A DNA stretch of 64,000 bases from Sulfitobacter sp. D7. GTDB lineage: Bacteria; Pseudomonadota; Alphaproteobacteria; Rhodobacterales; Rhodobacteraceae. The notes under the pieces were generated by a model, which saw nothing but the letters and a program-made list of their open reading frames with translations, made no database searches and was not told the origin of the DNA. The position numbers were made by a program, and so were the translations under genes. Of this stretch, positions 60,608 to 64,000 are shown one piece after another; position 1 is the first letter of the stretch, and each line of letters begins with the position of its first letter. The DNA is taken from contig NZ_CP020694.1 of the NCBI RefSeq assembly GCF_003611275.1, positions 372,001 through 436,000 of the forward strand, given 5' to 3'.

Positions 60608-61078
60608 ATGAGTTTTTCCATGACAGTCGACTACCAAACCCTATCGAAAACCATTGCCGCTCTGACGGAGGGCGAAGACGATGCCGTGGCGCTGATGGCC
60701 ACCATCGCCTGCGAGGTACATCACGCAGATGACCGGTTCGACTGGACCGGGTTCTACCGTGTCACCGCGCCTGAGTTGCTTAAGATCGGGCCCTATCAAG
60801 GCGGACACGGCTGTTTGGTGATCCCGTTTTCGCGCGGGGTCTGCGGGGCTGCGGCCCGCACGGGCGAGGTGCAATTGGTGGAAGATGTCGATGCCTTCCC
60901 GGGCCATATCGCCTGCGCCTCGTCGACGCGGTCGGAATTGGTGCTGCCGGTCTGGAACGGCGCGGGGGAATTGCTGGGGGTCTTTGATATCGACAGCGAC
61001 CAGCCCAATGCATTCACCCAAGCGGATGCCGTTGCATTGGCCGCGATCCTCAAAGACAGTTTCGCTGCGGTCGCCTGA
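60608..61078 (+). CDS. GAF-domain free methionine-(R)-sulfoxide reductase
   Basis: The 156-residue GAF-fold protein keeps the three catalytic cysteines of fRMsr (YebR/MsrC type): C69 in GGHGCLVIPF, C79 in RGVCGAAA and C103 in GHIACASSTRSELVLPV. It reduces free methionine-R-sulfoxide with thioredoxin. The start could be the ATG at 60608 or that at 60620. It fits with the antioxidant genes nearby (peroxiredoxin at 61958). Confidence 0.92.
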   Translation: MSFSMTVDYQTLSKTIAALTEGEDDAVALMATIACEVHHADDRFDWTGFYRVTAPELLKIGPYQGGHGCLVIPFSRGVCGAAARTGEVQLVEDVDAFPGHIACASSTRSELVLPVWNGAGELLGVFDIDSDQPNAFTQADAVALAAILKDSFAAVA

Positions 61079-61126
61079 CCGCCACGCGCCGCTTGATCCG
61101 CGGGGCGGCATCTGCGAGGGGGAACC

Positions 61127-61774
61127 ATGGATAGCGAATATAACCCGCCGCAGGACCCGCTGGTCATTCTGCATGAAGACGCCGAAGTTTTGCTGGTCGA
61201 TAAGCCCTCCGGTTTGCTGAGCGTGCCCGGCAAAGGCGAGCATCTGGCTGATTGCCTGATCGCGCGGGTGCAGGCGGTCTTTCCCGAGGCGTTGCTGGTG
61301 CATCGGTTGGATCGGGACACCTCGGGCGTGATGATCTTTGCGATGACACCCCATGCACAGCGCCATCTTGGGCTGCAGTTTGAAAAACGCATGACGCGAA
61401 AAACCTATGTTGCTCGGGTCTGGGGTGTGCCGGAAGAGAAGTCCGGCACGGTCGATCTGCCGCTGATCGTTGATTGGCCCAATCGTCCGCTGCAGATGGT
61501 GTGTCATGAGACCGGCAAGCCCGCGCAGACCGACTGGAAAAAGATCAAGTCCGATGGCGAGACCGCGCGCATGCGCCTGTTCCCCAAAACAGGACGCAGC
61601 CACCAGCTGCGCGTGCATATGCTGGCGCTTGGGCATCCTATTCTGGGCGATCCGTTCTATGCCACCGGGCCTGCGCGAGATTTTCCTCGGTTGATGCTGC
61701 ACAGTGAAGAGTTGCGGTTTAACCATCCGCAGGGCGGGGCATCGACCAAGGTCCGGGCGAAGGCGCCGTTCTGA
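61127..61774 (+). CDS. RluA family RNA pseudouridine synthase
   Basis: The 215-residue enzyme has the RluA core with the catalytic Asp in HRLDRDTSGVMIFAM, the N-terminal LLVDKPSGLLSVPGKG segment and the KTGRSHQLRVHMLALGHPILGD end. No S4 domain is present, which fits the RluA (23S rRNA 746 / tRNA 32) subgroup more than RluC/RluD, although the exact target cannot be told. The start codon ATG at 61127 follows GAGGGGGAACC. Confidence 0.9.
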   Translation: MDSEYNPPQDPLVILHEDAEVLLVDKPSGLLSVPGKGEHLADCLIARVQAVFPEALLVHRLDRDTSGVMIFAMTPHAQRHLGLQFEKRMTRKTYVARVWGVPEEKSGTVDLPLIVDWPNRPLQMVCHETGKPAQTDWKKIKSDGETARMRLFPKTGRSHQLRVHMLALGHPILGDPFYATGPARDFPRLMLHSEELRFNHPQGGASTKVRAKAPF

Positions 61775-61927
61775 AGGGCGCTCCGTGCCCAGCCTTTCGA
61801 TGTGAGGCGGGGCGGGATCGGTATTTAAGAAAGGATGAAGGAGAAGGGGGCCGTGGCGCTGCGGTGAAGTTTTGCTTTGTGGCAATCGGGGGGTGAAAAT
61901 GGCGGGGTTTGCGATTACCTCTAGCCT

Positions 61928-61941
61928 ATCTGTTCACAGAT
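61928..61941. promoter_or_regulatory. 14-bp inverted repeat before the peroxiredoxin gene
   Basis: ATCTGT and ACAGAT flank TC (ATCTGTTCACAGAT), ending 16 nt before the ATG. The site could be an operator or a leader hairpin; it overlaps where the transcript start or ribosome-binding region would lie. Confidence 0.45.
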
Positions 61942-61957
61942 TGACCCGGAGGATATC

Positions 61958-62611
61958 ATGGGCTTGCGTATCAACGACACTATTCCCGACCTTACCGTCG
62001 AAACCGATCAGGGCAGTTTTTCGCTGCATGAGTTCGTCGGTGACAGCTGGGCGATCCTGTTCTCGCATCCGAAGGATTTCACCCCCGTTTGCACGACCGA
62101 ATTCGGCGCCGTGGCGCGGCTCTCCGATGAGTGGGAAAAGCGCGGCACCAAGGTGATCGGCGTGAGTGTTGACGGGGTGGAAGAGCATAAAAAGTGGAAG
62201 GGCGATATTGAGAAGGTTGCGGGCACAAAGGCCGGTTTCCCGATTATCGCTGACGCAGGGCTCGAGGTGTCGAAGGCTTTTGATATGCTGCCCGCCGAAG
62301 CCTATATGCCTGATGGTCGCACGCCCAATGACAGTGCCACTGTACGCTCGGTCTTTATCATTTCGCCGGATAAGCAGTTGAAGCTGAGCATGACCTACCC
62401 GATGAACGTGGGCCGCAACTTTGCCGAGGTCCTGCGGGCGCTGGATGGGTTGCAGACTGCCGGCAAGAATGGCGTCGCAACGCCGGCGGATTGGCAGGTG
62501 GGCGAGGATGTGATCATTCCCGCGACCGTGTCAGACGAGGACGCCAAGGCGAAGTTCGGGGCGTTTGAGACTGTGTTGCCCTATCTGCGTAAGGCCAAGC
62601 TGCCGGGTTGA
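61958..62611 (+). CDS. 1-Cys (Prx6-type) peroxiredoxin
   Basis: The 217-residue peroxiredoxin has the peroxidatic C45 in FTPVCTTEFGAV and the extended C-terminal domain of the Prx6/1-Cys group. No clear resolving Cys follows. It reduces H2O2 and organic peroxides. CGGAGGATATC precedes the ATG. A perfect inverted repeat sits 16 nt upstream, a possible oxidative-stress operator. It is convergent with the GT25 gene. Confidence 0.93.
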   Translation: MGLRINDTIPDLTVETDQGSFSLHEFVGDSWAILFSHPKDFTPVCTTEFGAVARLSDEWEKRGTKVIGVSVDGVEEHKKWKGDIEKVAGTKAGFPIIADAGLEVSKAFDMLPAEAYMPDGRTPNDSATVRSVFIISPDKQLKLSMTYPMNVGRNFAEVLRALDGLQTAGKNGVATPADWQVGEDVIIPATVSDEDAKAKFGAFETVLPYLRKAKLPG

Positions 62612-62618
62612 TGCGCTG

Positions 62619-63371
62619 TTAGCGATGGCCGAGCTTATGCGCGAAGGCCATCGCTTTTTCATGCAGCAAGCGGCGCTGTTTGCGCAGGCCATAGAGCGGC
62701 GATCGGCGGAACTGACCTCGGTTTCCGCCTGAACGGGCGGAAATGTCACTGTCGAACCGCCCAGCGGTCACGAGGCTTTGGGCGGTTGCCAGCCCCATGT
62801 CGGAACGTGTGAGGACTTGTCTTAACATATTGTCTGCGGGGCAGAAAATAGGCTCGGAGGCGGCAAGGAAGGCATTGGCTCCGGCGCGGTTCCAGATCAG
62901 CGCATGGGCGAGCATGGGGAAATAGTGGGCGCGGAGCACCTCAATGCCTGCGACCTTGGCCATGGGACTGGTGATCTTCAAGCGCGTTGCGCCTAAGTTG
63001 ACGCAGTGCCAATCGTCGCGGGCGCGGAGCCATTTTATCAGTTGCGGCACGGCAGTTTTGAAATCAGGCTGCAGGGCGATATCATCTTCGAAAACGAAGC
63101 CGATCTCATCGCCGCTTTCTAGAAAGGCCGTGGCGGCGCGCTGGTGGGAGACGTAGCATCCGACCTCACCTTGGGTCATCGAGCGGCCCATGAACCGTCG
63201 GGCTTTGCTATCATCATAGGGCGCGAACTGCGCGAGGTCGATTTCACGCCCGTCAAATGCGTCTACGCGGATCGGGTCGACTTGCGCCCCGTCCAGTTCG
63301 GCCTTCGCGCTGTCCAGCCGTTGGGGGGAGGCGGCGAGATTGATGACGAATCCCTTGGGGCGCTGCGGCAT
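62619..63371 (-). CDS. Glycosyltransferase family 25 (LPS/glycan biosynthesis)
   Basis: The 250-residue GT25-like protein has the N-terminal GFVINLAASPQRLDSAKAEL strand, the GEVGCYVSHQRAATAFLESG motif and the EDDIALQPDF metal-binding pair. This family transfers galactose or related sugars in LPS and capsule assembly. The C-terminal 50 residues are basic (RRSPLYGLRKQRRLLHEKAM), as in peripheral membrane enzymes. It is downstream of another glycosyltransferase on the same strand, 52 nt away. Confidence 0.88.
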   Translation of the reverse strand: MPQRPKGFVINLAASPQRLDSAKAELDGAQVDPIRVDAFDGREIDLAQFAPYDDSKARRFMGRSMTQGEVGCYVSHQRAATAFLESGDEIGFVFEDDIALQPDFKTAVPQLIKWLRARDDWHCVNLGATRLKITSPMAKVAGIEVLRAHYFPMLAHALIWNRAGANAFLAASEPIFCPADNMLRQVLTRSDMGLATAQSLVTAGRFDSDISARSGGNRGQFRRSPLYGLRKQRRLLHEKAMAFAHKLGHR

Positions 63372-63423
63372 GGATTTGACCTCATCCCTGTCGGCCCGGG
63401 GGACGGCAACAGGTTCTTACGGG

Positions 63424-64000
63424 TTAAACTTTGGGGGTGGGTCGACCGCGCAGCCAGTTTTTGAATCGTTTGAAGGCGGAAGGCGGTTTGTGGGCGACGC
63501 TGACAAACCCGATGTGCTGGCAAGCGCCGGGTTTCAGAAAGGCCGTAAATTTACCCTGTTTGCGCAGGTGACGCGAAATATGGCTTTCACGTTTGAAACC
63601 GCTGAAGCCGCCAACCTCTTTCCAGAGGGAGAGGGGGGCAAGATGCGGGTTGAACGTATAGCCATACCATTTAGGGCTGAGAGCATCCATGCGCGCGTAG
63701 GAGACGCCTGCACAGTCCTCCTTGACGATCTGGGCGCGGGCCGCGTCTTCGATGAAGAAGTTATCGGTGTCGCGGAAACAGACCGAGGAAATATCGGGAT
63801 GTGCCTCTAGCAGGCGCAGGGCGTCATCTAAAAAATCGTGGCGGGTGAATTCCCAGTCGTCTTCCATGTGAAAGACATAAGGCGTGCGCACCTTGGCATA
63901 CATGGCGTCAACGGCGGGGTGGTGTCCGACCTGTTTGCCCAGATCAATGCGTTGGCCGTGGGGGCAGAGACGGTCGAAGACCGCGCTTGTTTCGGCATCG
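63424..64000 (-). CDS. Glycosyltransferase (GT2-like), partial at the right edge
   Basis: The frame is open to the window edge (at least 192 codons), so the N-terminus is missing. The visible part has PYVFHMEDDWEFTR, a DDW/metal-binding region of GT-A glycosyltransferases, then FIEDAARAQIVKEDCAG, and ends in a basic FKRFKNWLRGRPTPKV tail. I infer a role in surface polysaccharide assembly, from the GT25 neighbour as well. The substrate is unknown, and the nucleotide-sugar-binding N-terminus lies outside the window. Confidence 0.75.
   Translation of the reverse strand, partial: DAETSAVFDRLCPHGQRIDLGKQVGHHPAVDAMYAKVRTPYVFHMEDDWEFTRHDFLDDALRLLEAHPDISSVCFRDTDNFFIEDAARAQIVKEDCAGVSYARMDALSPKWYGYTFNPHLAPLSLWKEVGGFSGFKRESHISRHLRKQGKFTAFLKPGACQHIGFVSVAHKPPSAFKRFKNWLRGRPTPKV

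Overview
The window is about 64 kb of high-GC, densely packed bacterial chromosome, almost all of it core-genome type genes. The gene content points to an alphaproteobacterium of the Rhodobacterales, most like the Roseobacter group (Sulfitobacter-like): a CcrM adenine methyltransferase beside rnhB, GANTC sites in the ccrM leader, the families DUF2794, DUF2125, DUF4170 and DUF3576, a membrane-bound ferritin MbfA, and a small 16-stranded-type porin. This taxonomic call is inference from gene families and gene order; no rRNA or tRNA gene was seen. I saw no prophage, insertion sequence, integrase or CRISPR array.

Layout. 1-6998: end of a CinA-like protein, a GNAT acetyltransferase, an AhpD-like protein and an OmpA-domain protein on +; an Lrp/AsnC regulator divergent from an MFS transporter; then a minus-strand run of ornithine cyclodeaminase-like protein, HAD hydrolase, YaiI and S-formylglutathione hydrolase. 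7027-14460: AEC transporter, MbfA ferritin/iron exporter, an I78-inhibitor lipoprotein, the PaaI-PaaK pair, DUF2794, an NlpC/P60 hydrolase with an M17 aminopeptidase, and an unknown protein. 14616-20743: carbonic anhydrase, asd, a predicted membrane-anchored winged-helix protein, two secreted unknowns with an operator-like repeat between them, rnhB-ccrM, and a lone receiver-domain protein. 20812-28866: AlkB-type hydroxylase, mutY divergent from dciA-dsbA-caiB, then lpxK, waaA, DUF4170 and cysQ. 28853-39585: pmbA, DUF2125, SDR/enoyl-CoA hydratase, HNH nuclease, flavoprotein, GST, and the leuS-lptE-holA operon. 39668-45848: DUF3576 lipoprotein, porin, YggS, an L,D-transpeptidase with ribA, an orphan OmpR-type regulator, a 478-nt RNA-like intergenic region, and xthA. 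45903-56641: CnoX-like thioredoxin, Lon-N protein and Trm112, ubiH-type hydroxylase, amidase, aminotransferase, ftsK, lolA, a lytic transglycosylase and hspQ. 56678-64000: gamma-glutamyltransferase, a STAS/anti-sigma pair, thiolase, fRMsr, RluA-type pseudouridine synthase, 1-Cys peroxiredoxin and two glycosyltransferases, the last cut by the window edge.

Themes: envelope biogenesis (lpxK, waaA, lptE, lolA, porin, OmpA protein, L,D-transpeptidase, lytic transglycosylase), chromosome maintenance and cell cycle (ccrM, dciA, holA, ftsK, mutY, rnhB, xthA), redox and metal stress (dsbA, CnoX-like, peroxiredoxin, fRMsr, mbfA, hspQ) and CoA-ester metabolism (paaK-paaI, caiB, SDR/enoyl-CoA hydratase, thiolase).

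The most unusual material is non-coding or regulatory: a 182-nt element bounded by a perfect 18-bp inverted repeat (44791-44972) that looks like a branched structured RNA; a terminated sRNA-like stretch just before it (44582-44736); two GTTAT-N3-ATAAC operators at 17488-17534 next to a predicted membrane-bound winged-helix protein; two GANTC sites plus a CtrA-like box in front of ccrM; and perfect palindromes just upstream of the gamma-glutamyltransferase and peroxiredoxin genes. I found no clearly new multigene system.
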